64,000 bases of DNA. It comes from Physella acuta. Lineage: Eukaryota > Mollusca > Gastropoda > Physidae. The DNA lies in the NCBI RefSeq assembly GCF_028476545.1, contig NW_026731788.1, forward strand, positions 379,501 to 443,500. Direction: 5' to 3'. Below are positions 1 to 13,494 of this stretch, in pieces (the first letter of the stretch is position 1; each line of letters begins with the position of its first letter). The position numbers and the translations under genes were made by a program. The notes under the pieces are model-generated. The model was not told the DNA's origin and did not search any database. It saw only the letters and a list, made by a program, of their open reading frames with translations.

Positions 1-1064
1 TAGACTGCTTTTTTGATTTATGATATTACGGACTTATTTAAATATTTGCTTTATCAAAATAAAAAGTCAAAGTGACTGTCAAAAAGCGCCCCAACATTTT
101 CAAATGATTAGGGAGGGGGGGGGGGGCACATTAATAACTATATATAGGCATAATTTGTGGAAGGGGCGCGAAATCAAAAGTTCGCCCTGGGCGCCGAAAT
201 ATATCGCTACCCTTTTTATATTACATCTTCTATAGTTTATTATATAGTTTATTTTAATCTAAGTTGTTAATTATAAGGTACTTCGTACCCAAAGACGTGC
301 CAAGATGTTGACGCACAAATTTCATAGCCCGGGTCAGAGCACACATCACGATGTCAGTGAGACAACACATGTGTTAGATTTTAGATCTACAACCTTCACT
401 ATGTAGCCTAGAATATTTCGACAGGCTGTACAGAAGGAGAGAGAATTTACGTCGCAGCTCTGTTGTTAAATTCCTTTCGAATTTAATGTGTATTCTGTTA
501 ATTGTTATACACAGGGAAAGTGAATGATAATGTAAATGCAGAGACTTGAAGGTGGATTGTACCCAAGCCAAAATGTGCTACTGCTAGTGCAGTGCAGAGT
601 CTACAATCATGAGGTGGTCAGGTGTACGAACACACCAATGAAGCCATTTTAATATGAGGTAACACTAGTCGGTTTAATATCGCTCTATTGTGTCCTCCTT
701 ACAACCAACCGCCACCTTCGAATGCCACCTCCAACTGCATTCTAGGTACATCCCTGCACACTTACTCCCACTCACAACACACCCGCTGTCACTCAACTAG
801 TCGTTTACCTTATTACCGTCGTTCACTCCGTACAACAACGTACGCGTCAACACACCCACTTTCACTCGACCAGTCGCTTACCTTGTTACCGTCGTTCACT
901 CCGTACAACGCCATACACGTCAACAAACGCGGCCTCGCCCACCACTACAGTATACATACACACACGCAGGGATCCGCCCCACTTATACACCTTTCAATAC
1001 ACATTACATCACAACAGAGTTACTTGCTACCCACCCTGATGTGGAACGTGTTCAATGCTAGTTC

Positions 1065-1428
1065 AGTGGCGTATCCAGGGGGGGGAGTGTAGGTGAGCGA
1101 CCATTTTTAGGACAATGGTGCCTTTTTAGGGATTTTTTTTTAAATAAAATCAAGGACGAACAGTTGAACGAATGAAAGAGGCATATTGTGGTCGGTGTCT
1201 GCATAAACTGAATGAAGGCGCCTAGTTACGACATGACTGACATGTCGACATGTGTTATACGCCATAACTGTCGCAAAAATAGCCCCAAGTCGCGCTCAGA
1301 CAGATCCAAAAATATGTGAGAAAGAAGACGAATGAAGGCATAAAATGATTAGTGGAGCCGTTATTAACATTTTTAAATACATGAAATAGGCTACCGCATA
1401 TTATTGATAACATATGTACGAACATAAA

Positions 1429-1521
<93 letters not shown>

Positions 1522-1596
1522 TTATATTGAGAAGCTGGCGCCTTTTTGTGCATTCGCCCAACCCCCTACGTCTAAAACTTACCTACGCTACTATTC
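1065..1596. mobile_element. Degenerate hAT-like MITE with (TA)n core
   Basis: Left end CAGTGGCGTATCCAGGGGG, right end CCTACGCTACT. The core has a (TA)n tract at 1432-1516. The termini match imperfectly and I see no clear target duplication. Confidence 0.45.
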
Positions 1597-2822
1597 ACCG
1601 CTGCACTACCCGGTAACATCCAACCGTGTGTTTGTTTTTTTACTGCTAGAACCTTTAGATCCCACGGCCTACCGTTTGCACATCAATACCTCCACAATTT
1701 CAAAGCACAAAAATGGCTCTAGCTTTCCTCGTGATGAAAAAAAAATGTCAGCTAAAACTTTCAATAAAGTGTACCGAAAAACAGGTAAATAAATGCATTG
1801 AAGCTTAAACCGCCTAAACGCTAAACTCTATTCACTACTGGCCTAGTTTCAAACCATAGACTTTACCGACGGTTGTATTGACTGGTGTAACAGCTTTCAA
1901 TGCCACATTGAAATAGACTTCTGTTGAATGTACGCAGATGTTGCACAAAATTTAATGGTAACAACTTTTTTTTGTTTGTTTTGAAAAATTGTGGAGTTTA
2001 TCCTTGAAATTGGATTTTAAAAAAAATCTTTTTCTGCAATAGGAAAAAAGTTGACCACTTTGGCTGTTCAAAATTACCCATTAAAGGGACGTAACTATAT
2101 CAAGCATTTAAACTTTTAAATTCACCCGTTCTTTGACTACACGCAGAAATAAACAACAAAATTTTTTGCACAAAAATCCGTGAATCATTGGTTAAAATGT
2201 TCCCAGTAACTGTGAGATCTAAAATGCAGCTATCTGGCATTATTTAGTTTGAGGTAGACGAAATCACCTAACTACTCAAACGTGTTATCTCCGCTTTTAT
2301 AAATGAACTAGCCATCGGTACCCTTTTCACGTGAATTATAGGCCTATATATTTTAAAATGTTGTACTCGTTACAGACAAATAATTTATGAAATAGTTATT
2401 GGTCAAAACGTAATGTGTTTTACTACACGCTGAACGATATTAGTGACAAAGCAAAGAAATAGCTAATTAGCTAAAAATCCGACACATTTAACATAACACA
2501 GGCACACACTGATTAAGTGACTTAAATAATTCCGTTAAAAATCTGGCTATTCAATGGTCATTATGTTGTTTTTAAGTAATTTGTATTAGTTTGACCGCTA
2601 AAATTGTATATATTTCATAGCATACGTCTTGATGAGTAGAGCTATAGATCTAGATCTAAATCAAATTTGAATGAAATAGTTCATTTCTTTTTATTCTAAA
2701 CTCGGCAGATTACGTCATTAGTTAAATTATAAACATTAGTGACGTCTTTGTTTCATGGAATCTTTTTGACAACTATAAACCCTTTTCCTGTTGCATAATT
2801 AAAACTGTTTTTCTACATTCTG

Positions 2823-3152
2823 TTTCTTCTTCTTCTTCGTTCTTAATTTTTAGTGTTGGGAGGGATCGAGCCTTATCTGCCAGAGGGTTTGAACTCGAGA
2901 CTTTTTTCGAATTTATCAACCATGAGCTTTTGCCGACTCGACCATGCTTCCATCACAATTAAGGATTACGTGTCAACTGGTTATGCGCCATTGAGGCCAT
3001 TGGCTCCGATTTCAGCCTGCTTTTCTTTTTGGATTTGCTTCCATAGCCTTTGTCCAACCAAGAACAAACTACAAGGCAGCCTCATCTGCCCGAGGGTTCG
3101 AACTCGAAACTTTTCGGTTCAGCAACCATGAGCTTTACCGACTCGACCACGC
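2823..3152 (-). mobile_element. Dimeric tRNA-derived SINE (T family)
   Basis: Read on the minus strand: first tRNA-like head (GGCGTGGTCGAGTCGG, GAGTTCGAACCCTCGG), body with AAGCAGGCTGAAATCGGAGC, a second head (ATGGTCGAGTCGGCAAAAGC, GAGTTCAAACCCTCTG) and a (GAA)n tail. Collinear with the copy at 40281-40646 but lacking a block of about 70 nt after the first head. Confidence 0.8.
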
Positions 3153-4491
3153 CGATCCCCAATTTTCCGGTTGCATAATTAAAATTGTTTTTCTACATTC
3201 GAATACGCCTTTATTTTTTATTTTTCTTCTTTAAATAAAATGTTGGTTATACATTAAAATCATCTACCATATTATTTTCAACAAAAGTACGTATCAAGTT
3301 CTCCATACATCGCTGAAGATTCTGATGTGATACCCTGCGAAAATATTTTGCGGACAGAGAGAGAGAGAGAGATAAGTGCGCACATGGGCTTTTATATATT
3401 AGGATATAGCAATTTCTAAATAATCTATCTAATATTAGATTAAAAATGAGATATTATTGCATTGTTATCGCATATCTAATCTTGTGCCGAATTTCAACTT
3501 AATTTTATATTTTTAAAAATAAATGCTATAAAAGTTGCAAATCCAGAGAACTTGAAAATAATTTGTTGAGTTTAAGGCTACATTTCTATTTATTTTCATC
3601 AAGCCTAAGTTATAACCGGATGTTTCACTTTCTTAAGACACATATTGATTGGCTGTACAGTAATTTAGTGATCGATAACTATTTGTTTATAAAACTTTGC
3701 AGATCAAGTTTTTAAATAACAATGCAAATTTTAACCCCATGTCCTAGTTTTTCTTTTTTAGCTTATAATGTGTACAATAAAATGTATGGCGGCCTATCGA
3801 ATAGCAGGATGCCATTGTTTATGTCGCCATTACACGTGAAAAGCAAATTGTTTTTGCTTTTTTTTTAAATTTTATTTAGTTACCGAAAATATTAATAACA
3901 TCAGATACATCCAATCTTTAGTAAAGTCCGAAAAAAACCAGACAGGCAGGAGTTTATAACCATATTAATTGTAACTACACCGTGCATGATTTTTAAATTA
4001 ATTTATGGACCTCTCAAATACTTTTGAGACTTTTCTCGCTGGCGTCCATTAGTATTTTGTTCATTTGTATTTATTTAAAATTTAGTTCTTTTTACACGTT
4101 TAAAATTTAATAACGATGTTTCTCGCATGTTTTAAATTGGTCGACTGCCAAAATCTTCCTTAATACAACCTCGTGCAAAAGTAATGAAAATAAAATAAAA
4201 GAAACAAGAAGATGTTTTTTTAAAAATGTTAAAAAAAATTAATTTAATGTGACTTACATATGGAAAATGAACGGCCTCCACCCTGACTAAAGCATTCGCC
4301 TGTATTAGCCTCTGGTCTAGTCAAGGCGTTTTTACAGGGCAGATTCTCGCTAGCAGACTGGCTGTTCAATCACAGGCCAAACTTAAGGCCTTTTCATACT
4401 TTAGCATTAGCTCGGCCCAGTGGGCGACACGTGATGAATGCTGCTGGTATTATGCAGCGTGTAGCTGGCGAGAAGACCCAGGTTTGAATTA

Positions 4492-4690
4492 ATAGGTTTG
4501 TGGTAGAGTGTGACTAAGTTGAAGCAAGTGTTTATAGGTGTAGTGTAAGAGAGTGACTAACTTAACACCATTGTTAATAGGTTTGTGGAAAAGTGTGGCT
4601 AAGTTAAAGCAGGTGATGATAGGGGGAAGTGGAAGTAAGGGGGATCTTAGTTGAAACAGGTGATAATATGGCTGATAGAGGCCAACAGTA
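4492..4690 (+). repeat. Degenerate tandem repeat
   Basis: TTAATAGGTTTGTGG and GTGTG(A/G)CTAAGTT(G/A)AA recur in about four to five diverged units of 40 or so nt. Origin unknown. Confidence 0.55.
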
Positions 4691-4821
4691 AAGATGGAGC
4701 GGGTATTGATAGATAACCGAGTTAACATTGTTACTTTTGGTATACCAATCTCTTGCATGCTAAAGGATATATGGGTTCATCTATTGTTTCTATTCATGCT
4801 CATTCAATGCCGTGTATAAAC

Positions 4822-4824
<3 letters not shown>

Positions 4825-4907
<83 letters not shown>
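4825..4907. repeat. (TA)n microsatellite
   Basis: Pure TA run. Confidence 0.98.
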
Positions 4908-4910
<3 letters not shown>

Positions 4911-5302
4911 TATTTTCTTATAATCCTACTTTGTGAATAAACTATTTTAGGAGTCTAATAACATAGTTTATCTACACATTTCAAAGTTTTTCTACAATTA
5001 TTTGGCTTATAACTGCCACGTTTGCAGTTTACCTAAAGTTCACTATCCGTTTATGGTTATTTACAATAATAATATCATTACCCGTTATAGTTTACTTTAA
5101 AGGAATCTCCTTTGCTGAAAATTTTTTTGGCTATCAATGGAACTGAACTGTAGAGAAACGCCATGAATGATTGGTTGATGGGAGACTCCTTATAAACACT
5201 GTTGTAGGACATCATTAGGAAAAGACGAGAAGTAGGAACACACCAAACATCAAAATTTCCACCAGCGCTGTTAAAAGATGAACAAAATGATAAATAATAC
5301 AG

Positions 5303-5757
5303 CTGGAGTGATCTCCCCTAAACGTTCTCGTGTATTCTTGTATAACCGGAACGGTATAGAACTTCAGGTAAACTCGGCCTGTAGATATATTTTTATTACT
5401 TTTATATATGATTGATTTTTAAAAATAGAATACAATCGCGTAGAAAATAAACCGGGAGTGATCTCCCCTAAACTTTCTCCAATATTCTTATATAAAACAA
5501 CAGGGGATGGGAACTCGGGCTATAGACATGATTTTTAATCCATTTTAAGTACTTAAAGTTTTTAAAATAGAATAAAATCTCGTAGACAAAAGAATTGCAC
5601 ACCAAGTGAATGCCAAATAAAAAAGTGCATATTAGTGCGCAATATTATTAGTACTTTAAAAATTTACATTCGTTTTTTTGAGAAATCGGAAGTAGCGTAA
5701 ATTACTACTTCCGGCCAACGGAAATTACTCAAAATTTAATAGAAGGTAGAAAGGTTG
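5303..5757 (+). mobile_element. Two P-family element fragments in tandem
   Basis: A 5' fragment (CTGGAGTGATCTCCCC, 5303-5449) is followed at once by a second, longer 5' part (ACCGGGAGTGATCTCCCCTA, 5450-5757) that stops at the GAAGGTAGA block. Both lie just downstream of G1 exon 1. Confidence 0.72.
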
Positions 5758-5824
5758 ATCAACGCAAGCACCAAGAATGACAAAACGATGTTAACAGAAG
5801 ATATATTAAAAACAATCCATGTAC

Positions 5825-6033
5825 CTTACGTCTAAAGTATTAGTTGTGTTGGGAAAAGTGAAAACATATTCAATGATGTTTACACCAGAATCCTTTTCAA
5901 ACAAAGGATCCAGTTTCTTCACTAAAGCTTCATAGTTGTCTACAGTAATATCGCAAGGGGTAGTGTAGGTAGATTCAGCCTTTAATAGCCTAGCATTTAT
6001 CAGAGAGAAGAAAACCGACGCAATGAAGTACAT
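5825..6033 (-). CDS. G1 exon 1: signal-peptide exon of a fourth paralogue (partial gene)
   Basis: The exon encodes about 69 residues beginning MYFIASVFFSLINARLLKAE, a clear signal peptide. It continues with a segment that lines up with exon 1 of G2 and G3: a cysteine after the signal, an acidic block ending in DS, then IIEYVFTFPN, comparable with RILEYHIQFVN in G3. The frame reaches GTAAG followed by a GT donor (GTACATGG) in phase 2, the same phase as exon 1 of G2 and G3. Length is 209 nt against 251-260 nt in the paralogues. No exon 2 is visible to the left, so this is either the start of a gene extending out of the window or an orphan exon. It faces away from G2, so the two form a divergent pair about 7.2 kb apart. 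Confidence 0.62.
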
Positions 6034-6088
6034 TTTCCAACCGTCATGTACTTTTCTAATACGGAAAAAAATAAAAAGTTTGTAAAAA

Positions 6089-6144
<56 letters not shown>

Positions 6145-6859
6145 TGAATAGTGCTATAAATTATCAAAACTAACAGCAAGAAAATAATCTGATCGACTAG
6201 TTTGTCAAGTGGACCTAAATATAATTATGAAACATTCTGTTTTACAAAGGACTAAAAAGGAGACAGTTTATGACACATATAATTCAATCGTTCAAACGTT
6301 CGTGATGTGCGGGCTATGTTCGGATCAAGATCATCACGAGTTTGTACCTGGTTTGTTGAAAAAAAATGTATGATTTGTATTTCGCGTTATGCAAATATTG
6401 AATCTAAAAGAAAAAAAATATAATAAATATAATAGAAATTTTAAAATAATTTTAAAAATTAATTTAAATGATGCTTACCCAATTAAAATGAATGGGTGCC
6501 ACTAACGAACCTGTCCTCAGTGGTCGACTAAACAGCCTCTGGTCTAGACCTCGCTGTCAGACCAGGTAGTCGCAAGCTGACTCAATGTTCGATTGGCACA
6601 AAAAACAACCATAACATGTAACTAGGTCGGTCAGGTTTTTTTTTGTCGGTAGCTCGCAAGGCTGATGTTGCTTGACGAGGTGTGAGGTCATTATGTTGGT
6701 ACAGCTGCAGGTATTGGTATAGGTATAACTATAGGTATAGGTATAGGCAGTGGCGTAGGCAGAGGGAGGGGGTTATAACCCTCCCACATGGACCCCTCTG
6801 TAAAAAAATGTTAATGTTATAATACCACGCTAACTTATTTAAATCCGTTTCTGAATCAG

Positions 6860-7044
<185 letters not shown>

Positions 7045-7793
7045 GTTCCGAACTGACGCTATGTGCACTCTGAGTAGGTTATCCCCCTCCCCTCCTCACC
7101 ACCTGAACGGGACAGGCCAGGTATACGCTGGGTGAGATAATAGACCTAAATAGACCATAAAGTGGTGAATGAAGTTGACCCCTCCCCCTAACATACTGAT
7201 CTGTTAAATACATACCTGGGAAAATGCGGTAAAGCTGTTAAAACTGACCAGTTGTATTTCCATTTAAGATCTGTATCATTTATGTAAAAAGCAAAGGGTA
7301 AATTTTAAAAAAGATATTATGGTAATCTGGCTACTTTTTCAAGCTTTTATTTAACTCACTTGGAAAGTTAATGTAATATAATCTTTGAGATAAATCATCA
7401 AGGAAACACCTGTAGTTCTAATTACCTTTTGCGTTAAATCGTTGCAAAAATTAAACGCAAGAATGATATCAATAGAATATCTAGTAAAAGATAACACCGT
7501 ACATCACCTTGTTAGCAGGTAATTTCCTCAAAACTCTAGCAGAGATGTCTTGTGGTTATCAAATTCTCGTTTGCCAAACGAAAGTGCACATGTCATTTCT
7601 GGTGCAGCCTATGTCACTGAGTTGGAATATTCTCGGGCTAGAGATTATTGTTGGAATAATGGACAATAGTAGCAAGTTTTTTACTATCTTGTATAGAGAG
7701 CATAGATAAAATATTTTAATCGTGCACACAAACAAATAATGAAACTGACATTTTTTTCTAGCTTTATATCTCCCCACTGTGTCGTATATGGAA

Positions 7794-9838
7794 TACTAGC
7801 GTACCCGTCCCCGTGCGTTGCCGCGGGGAAAAAAGAAAGTCTGACAAAATATATAAGAAGGGTTTCACCAATGTGTTACCAATCCTATGTCTTAGACGCA
7901 TGACCGACCTTGTTTTTTAAAGCGGAGTTATTTAAATGTAAACAATGCCTGTGCTTGGATCATAAATATCATGATACGGGTTTACCTACTCTACCGCATA
8001 AAAACATTGAATGTAGGTTAATCACTCACTGTAATAGTGAGGTAGAACACACTTTGGTGACCGCCCATGTGTCAGTGACGTAGAGGGGTGCTCTCGGGAG
8101 CCCCCGATTACACTACCCCAGAGGCGCCGCGAACGGCCCCTGGCTACTTAAAACTAAGGTAGGCGCCAAAGTGCTGACAGGACAACCCAGAGAGCGAAAT
8201 AGCATCCTGAAACAAGGGACACAGATTGCGTCATTTGCTAAAGTGACACAACTCAATAGGATTTTTTCTTTAACACGTAAAAAAAATTATTTGACTTGTA
8301 ATAAACATCAGTGTGACTGATGCTATTTGTTAGCGTTACTAATGGTGTGTTGTTAGAAGCCAGTGTTTCTTCCAGACTTTTTTCTCCGGGGGGGCACTTA
8401 AAATCTTCGGGGGGGGCGGTAAACTTTCTTCGGGGGGGCGGACACTGTTAAAAGTATATATTTTCTATATAAATTATATACATTTCATTTCGTTCGGGGG
8501 GGCGGTAAAAATTTTTCGGGGGGGCTTCGCCCCCCCGAAGAGATGCCTGGAAGAAACTCTGTTAGAAGCTCGATCTCGTTTTCTAATTGGATCGTCTAAA
8601 AATTGATGACAGTTGCATCATTTGCAAAATGTCGAAACTGTATAGAAAGATTTCCTAGCGTTACAAAGTTATTTTTAGAAGTGTGACTTTTATTTTTAGA
8701 TTCGAGCGCCCTCTGAAACTTAATTTTTTTACGGAAATATTTTCATTATCTCGATAACTGTAGGCTTTGGAATTGTTTGGATTTTTTTATGGACAAAAGG
8801 AAACAACCCGGCTAATAATCTAACCTTGGTTAATTTATCTGATTAATAAAAAAAATTATTACAGGGTCCTCAGCGGTCGATGAGAGCCTTTCTGGGCCGA
8901 AACTGAAATTTTTGTTCGCAGCCAAATTGCACCCTACCAGGGCGCAGGTGCACAGGCCTAATTCAATTTAGTGAGCGGCTGTAACGCCCCATCTTATCCA
9001 ATGTCTACTGCACATTTTAGAACGAACGTATTCGCCATAGCGGTCACGGGAAAGACGAGAAGCCGAGTCAAACCTGCAGGGGCGTCGGAGAACGTGCCTG
9101 GTTTTATACAGTCAACGATTATTGTTTCCCATCGTGTCTTCAGTATGTATCTTTTTTTTTAAACGAACATAGGCGCTAAAGTGCTCGCAGGGGGCCCGGG
9201 CGCTTCGGTTCGTGCAACCTTCAGGGCGCTGGCGGTTGCGCCTGATAAAGTTTTACGCTGAATTAAGTAGTACCACTTACCCGCTATGCAGGACGCACGA
9301 TAAACGGATGCCAGGTGCTTATATAGCTGCTCGTGTATTGACGAAAATCCCACCCTCCCGGACGCCGCCCATATCAAATTTTAATTATTTAGTTCAAAGA
9401 AACCTTCTTGGGAGTATGCTCGTCAATTCCCCAAAGTTTCATGGCACATGAATGAACGGTGTCGAACCGCATCTGACTTTTTTTTAATAATCTGTATAGA
9501 GAGAAAAATTGATCGCACTTTCCCGGGGCGCTTCCCTTGCGAAAGTGTTCTAATCAACTCCCCAAAATGTGGACGCAATTGGATGAACGGTGTGAAACTG
9601 CAATCGACTTTTATTTTTTATACCGTATTTTGAGAAAAAAAATCGGGCCTTATCTGGGCGCCACCCCTGCGAATTTGAATTTTTTTTTTTTGCAGAAACC
9701 TTCCAAGGAGTATTCTCAACTACTTGCCAATGTTTCATAGCGATCGGATGTAAGGTGTAATAACGCATAAAAGACACACACACATACACACACACACAGA
9801 CATACTTACATTGCTTTTTATATATAGAGAGATATAGA
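7794..9838 (+). mobile_element. Q-type interspersed element (boundaries tentative)
   Basis: A head with TACTAGCGTACCCGTCCCCG at 7794 and a tail (TTTCATAGCGATCGGATG, a CACACA/CAGACATAC run, TTTTTATATATAGAGAGAT) at 9725-9838 frame units of about 150 nt containing AGGCGCCAAAGTGCT, GCACCCT and CGCCCCATCTTATCC. Tails of this kind are known from non-LTR-derived repeats in invertebrates. No coding frame is present. A MITE is inserted at 8361-8561. Confidence 0.5.
8361..8561. mobile_element. hAT MITE with perfect 8-bp target duplication
   Basis: Termini CAGTGTTTCTTCCAG and CTGGAAGAAACTCTG (14 of 15 inverted match), flanked on both sides by TTAGAAGC (8353-8360 and 8562-8569). Interior G-rich (CGGGGGGGC runs), no coding capacity. 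The 8-bp duplication and CAG-type ends fit the hAT superfamily. Confidence 0.9.
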
Positions 9839-9879
9839 TATAATGCATTGTAAAATGTGAAAAATCACAATCGGTAATT

Positions 9880-10340
9880 TGACAATATTTGACGTTTAAC
9901 GACCTTTCGGTGCAAGAAAATCTTAGCCTTAGCAGGTTTCTGTCCACTTTTGAACGATTTTCGGTAATTGGAAATTGTATTTTTTTTCTATTTCCGTTGG
10001 AATACGATAACTTGAGAACAGCCTCAGCTGCGTAGGCGAAATTTCGTATATAAGTAAAATATCTTACACTTGAGTCACTTTCAATTTTGAGTGATTTATG
10101 ATATCCGGCAGTGATAATGTGCTCTATTTCTAAAAGAACTAAAATAATATTTTTTTTTCTCTATTTCTAGTTTCAAAAATACTAAAAAAACAAACAACTT
10201 GAGTTCTGTTTCCGTAAGTTATAAGAGATTTTATTTATACGTGATTATTATTTTTTTTCGCTGATTTCTGTAAAAAATTGAGTAATTTCCGGTGACTGGA
10301 ATTAATACTTTACACTATTTCGATTTCTCAAAAAAGACAA
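9880..10340 (-). mobile_element. Diverged P-family relative
   Basis: Contains ACGATAACTTGAGAACAGC, GAAATTTCGTATATAAGTAA, GAGTAATTTCCGGTGACTGG and CGATTTCTCAAAAAAGACAA in the order of the P element on the minus strand, but with many changes. Confidence 0.55.
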
Positions 10341-11448
10341 TAAATGTTTCCCCCCGAAAGTACTAAATTTCCGCTCAATTGTTCTCTCACTGATTGATTT
10401 TTTTTTAAATAACAAAAAACATGCCCATAACCCTGGAAGTGCCATTCCCCTGCTGTTGAATAGGAACATTTGATAAAGTTTAGGTGTGATCAATCCCTTT
10501 TCATTTGAAGTACAAAAATAGATGCGTCACTTACGGTGTAAACTTTCACTTTCAAATACCCCCCCCCCCCCCCATACACACACATGCACATTCTTACCGG
10601 AGCAAAATGTCCGCAGACAACAAAAAAAAAACGCTTTTTATATAATATTTTATTATATAACTATATGAAACTAAAACGTAAAATATATCGAATAAAAGTG
10701 GAACAATAACCATGATCATTTAATGCATTAAAATATATTTGAAAGCTTATAAAGTAAGTATTTTACTAAGTAAATTACTTAGTACAGTGGGTAATTATCG
10801 CACCAATATTTTGGCTCAACATAAGATTTTTTAATGAGTAATCTGTGGGTTATCTTGGCAAAGCCCAAAGTAGCCAGTCCATCCACCTTCCCCCACCCCC
10901 ACATCCAGTATATGAACAAACCTCTTTCTCCCTACACTCCTAAGAAAAATATTTATATTCTCAAGGACTGTAAGTACTACAACTTTGACGGGAAAAAAAC
11001 TATACCCACACAGGAAAACAAATAGTATTTTGAGTTCCTTGTCTTGTTCATTTTTCCTAGAACCACTTGCCTTTCTCAACTGCTCACTTGAGTAGACGTT
11101 TACAAACTTACATAAGTAGCCTACTTCAGCATACAATATAAGAAAAGCCGTGTCTAGCCACTCTTTAATTTAAAATTTTGAATATAGATATTATTAGAAA
11201 TAACCATTTTTTAAAATTAATAATAGAAGGCTCATCGTTTTCATAGATTGAATGCAATTAAATTAATTTTTATATTATTTTTCATGTCATTGTAATTAAA
11301 CATCTTCGAATATTTTTTGATGGTAGAACTTGCTCAGTACTTTTCAGTGGAGTTATGAATGTCTTACGAGAGACAGGGTGCTGTTACAATGAGTTACAAA
11401 TAGAGTTAAAGTATTTTCATGGTCTTCTTATATCAAAACTAGCCGTCC

Positions 11449-11822
11449 AGGCCAGGCCCTGCACTGGAGTGTGAAAAACATATCTGTAAAGGACCAATAT
11501 TGGTGTAGTATTTATTAAGCAGATTATGCCCGGTATTGCCCGGGGCTAGGAAATACCTTACTTTTCCAATTAAATGTCTATATGCAAATATGGACGTTTA
11601 CGAAAATAGAAACAGAAACATAATCACAAACACAAGCGTAAACACAAACACACAAGCAAACAAAAACACTAACAAAAAAAAAACGCAAACACAAAAGCAA
11701 ACACAAAAGCAAACACAAACGCAAACACAAAGTCAAAAGATAACACAAAGACAAATACAAACGAAAACACAAGCACAAACACAAAAGCAAACATGGACGC
11801 AAATAATAACACAAAGAAAACG
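11449..11822 (+). repeat. CTAGCCGTCC head plus (CACAAA)-type array
   Basis: CTAGCCGTCCAGGCCAGGCC head, GTATTTATTAAGCAGATTAT, GCCCGGTATTGCCCGG, then ACACAAACGCAAACACAAA-type repeats from 11598. A paralogous arrangement lies at 13994-14560. Confidence 0.7.
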
Positions 11823-13234
11823 CTTCTAAAATGTTATTGATCAAAAATAATAATTAGTAAACAGTACATTCAGTATTTTAAAAAAAATAAAAGGTAGTAT
11901 TTAAAATACTGTGTTTTAACTACCACAATTCACTTTGTCAAACCTGTTTTTCCAACATCAAAACAAATTAATTTTTATCTGTAAGTCATTTATCAAAGGA
12001 AGTAGTTGGTACAAATTAACGTAATGTGTGTACTTTTTCCAAACAAAGTTGGAATTTTTGTAAAATGTATGATATTTAATTTAATTTTGATATATACAAA
12101 TTACAACACTCAAAATAATTAGTTGTAAAATTAAAATTTAATGACCAATATTGTGTTCTTTAGACATCAATTTAGATTTTTGTAAAAAAAATCAACACTT
12201 TAAAAATATTACACAACGGCGATCACATTTTTTTTGCTACATAAAAGTTTTTCACAATGCCTCCACAGTGGCACACGGTCCCTCTTATCTTTTTATTTTA
12301 GATACAAAATAATTTTCACTTGCACGTATTATGATTAACTTAAATATTTAGAAACAAAATTTAAAATGATCGTGCGCTTTCAAAAAATAAGAAAAAAAAG
12401 GGTAGAAATTGATTCATTGTTCAATCCTTAATGAAGTAGCTACCTGTATATGCAAATTAATTGTACATCCAGACCACATGATACGAGGAATCCTAACACA
12501 AGTTATTAAATCTAGAACTGACCATGATACAAACCAGCCAAAGGTTGCTCACATTATCTGTTTGTTATGCAATATTCCAACACTTTCATTAATGGGACTG
12601 TTTGTCAAACACATTGTATTTGTCCAACCCTGCTATAAACGATTTAAAAAGCTGAACGTTAACCACAAAACGTATGTTAATCGTAGCTTCCAAAACAAAC
12701 TTTAAGCTTTTCTATTACGTTTTGAGTTTATTTCTAACGTAAAGACCAATGCTAGCTCCCTCTGTCCTGTACACGACATTCAATACCAGAGAAAGCTCTT
12801 GAGCTAAACAGACGGCAACATTTTGAAAATCGAGCAACGTTCCCTAACATTTGCCAACAATTGACAATTTCGATGGACAACCGTCAAGTTCGTGTATGAA
12901 ATCGTGACTTTGAGTACAGTAAGCGGATATTCTTTTGTAAGATTAAGAGGAAGAAAAAAGACATCCTTAAAGGGAGTAAGCGTCCCATGGCTAGAATAAG
13001 TTGTCCACTAGACGGAATAAAATGTTTGAAGTGGTTGATATTGACAAACCCGATGCACCACCCCCATAACAAAAAGTTCAGACCCGCCAATGTTAGAAGT
13101 GTACTGGTGTTAGTAATTTAAACCGTCGCGACTGGCTAAGATAGTGAGATGAGTCACTTGTCAACTCACGCTTGATCCTGTTACCCACACAACTGAGAGT
13201 TCTGTTAATCATTTCTCCTAAAGACATGGGTAGG

Positions 13235-13494
13235 ATGAGTTCAATCAAGGTAGCCGCGATCTTCGTCTGTCTCTGTTTCGTTCTTAGTCCACACGTGTGT
13301 TGGGCAAAACTTAACAACACGTCATTGTGTGAGTTGACGCCGATGAACGAAACCCATTTCGTCGACGGCATCTGCGAGTTCTTCAGCAAAGACAGCAGCA
13401 TAAGAATAATTGACTACAACATCCAGTTTGTCAATGTCAGTTCAGGATTCGATCTCAGCAATAAGTCCAGCAGGTTTGCTTTTCAGCCATGGAG
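13235..13494 (+). CDS. G2 exon 1
   Basis: Encodes the signal peptide and first extracellular segment (CELTPMNETHFVDGICEFF, then IIDYNIQFVNVSS). The donor is ATGGAG|GTAAGC, phase 2. N-glycosylation sequons are visible at NNTS, MNET and NVSS. Confidence 0.85.

Larger units (their letters stand above)
1..5824. other. Presumed intron 1 of G1 (no exon seen)
   Basis: This 5.8-kb stretch lies downstream, on the minus strand, of the first coding exon of G1. I searched it for the conserved exon 2 to exon 10 motifs of the family and found none, so the rest of G1 probably lies beyond the left edge. It holds a degenerate hAT-like MITE with a (TA)n core, a dimeric SINE, a second (TA)n tract, a degenerate tandem repeat at about 4492-4690 and copies of the dispersed P family. 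No other gene is evident. Confidence 0.5.

Noticed and set aside
12409-12705. 98-codon plus-strand frame upstream of G2
   Set aside because: No recognisable domain, no paralogue in the window, no splice context; consistent with chance in a repeat-rich region.
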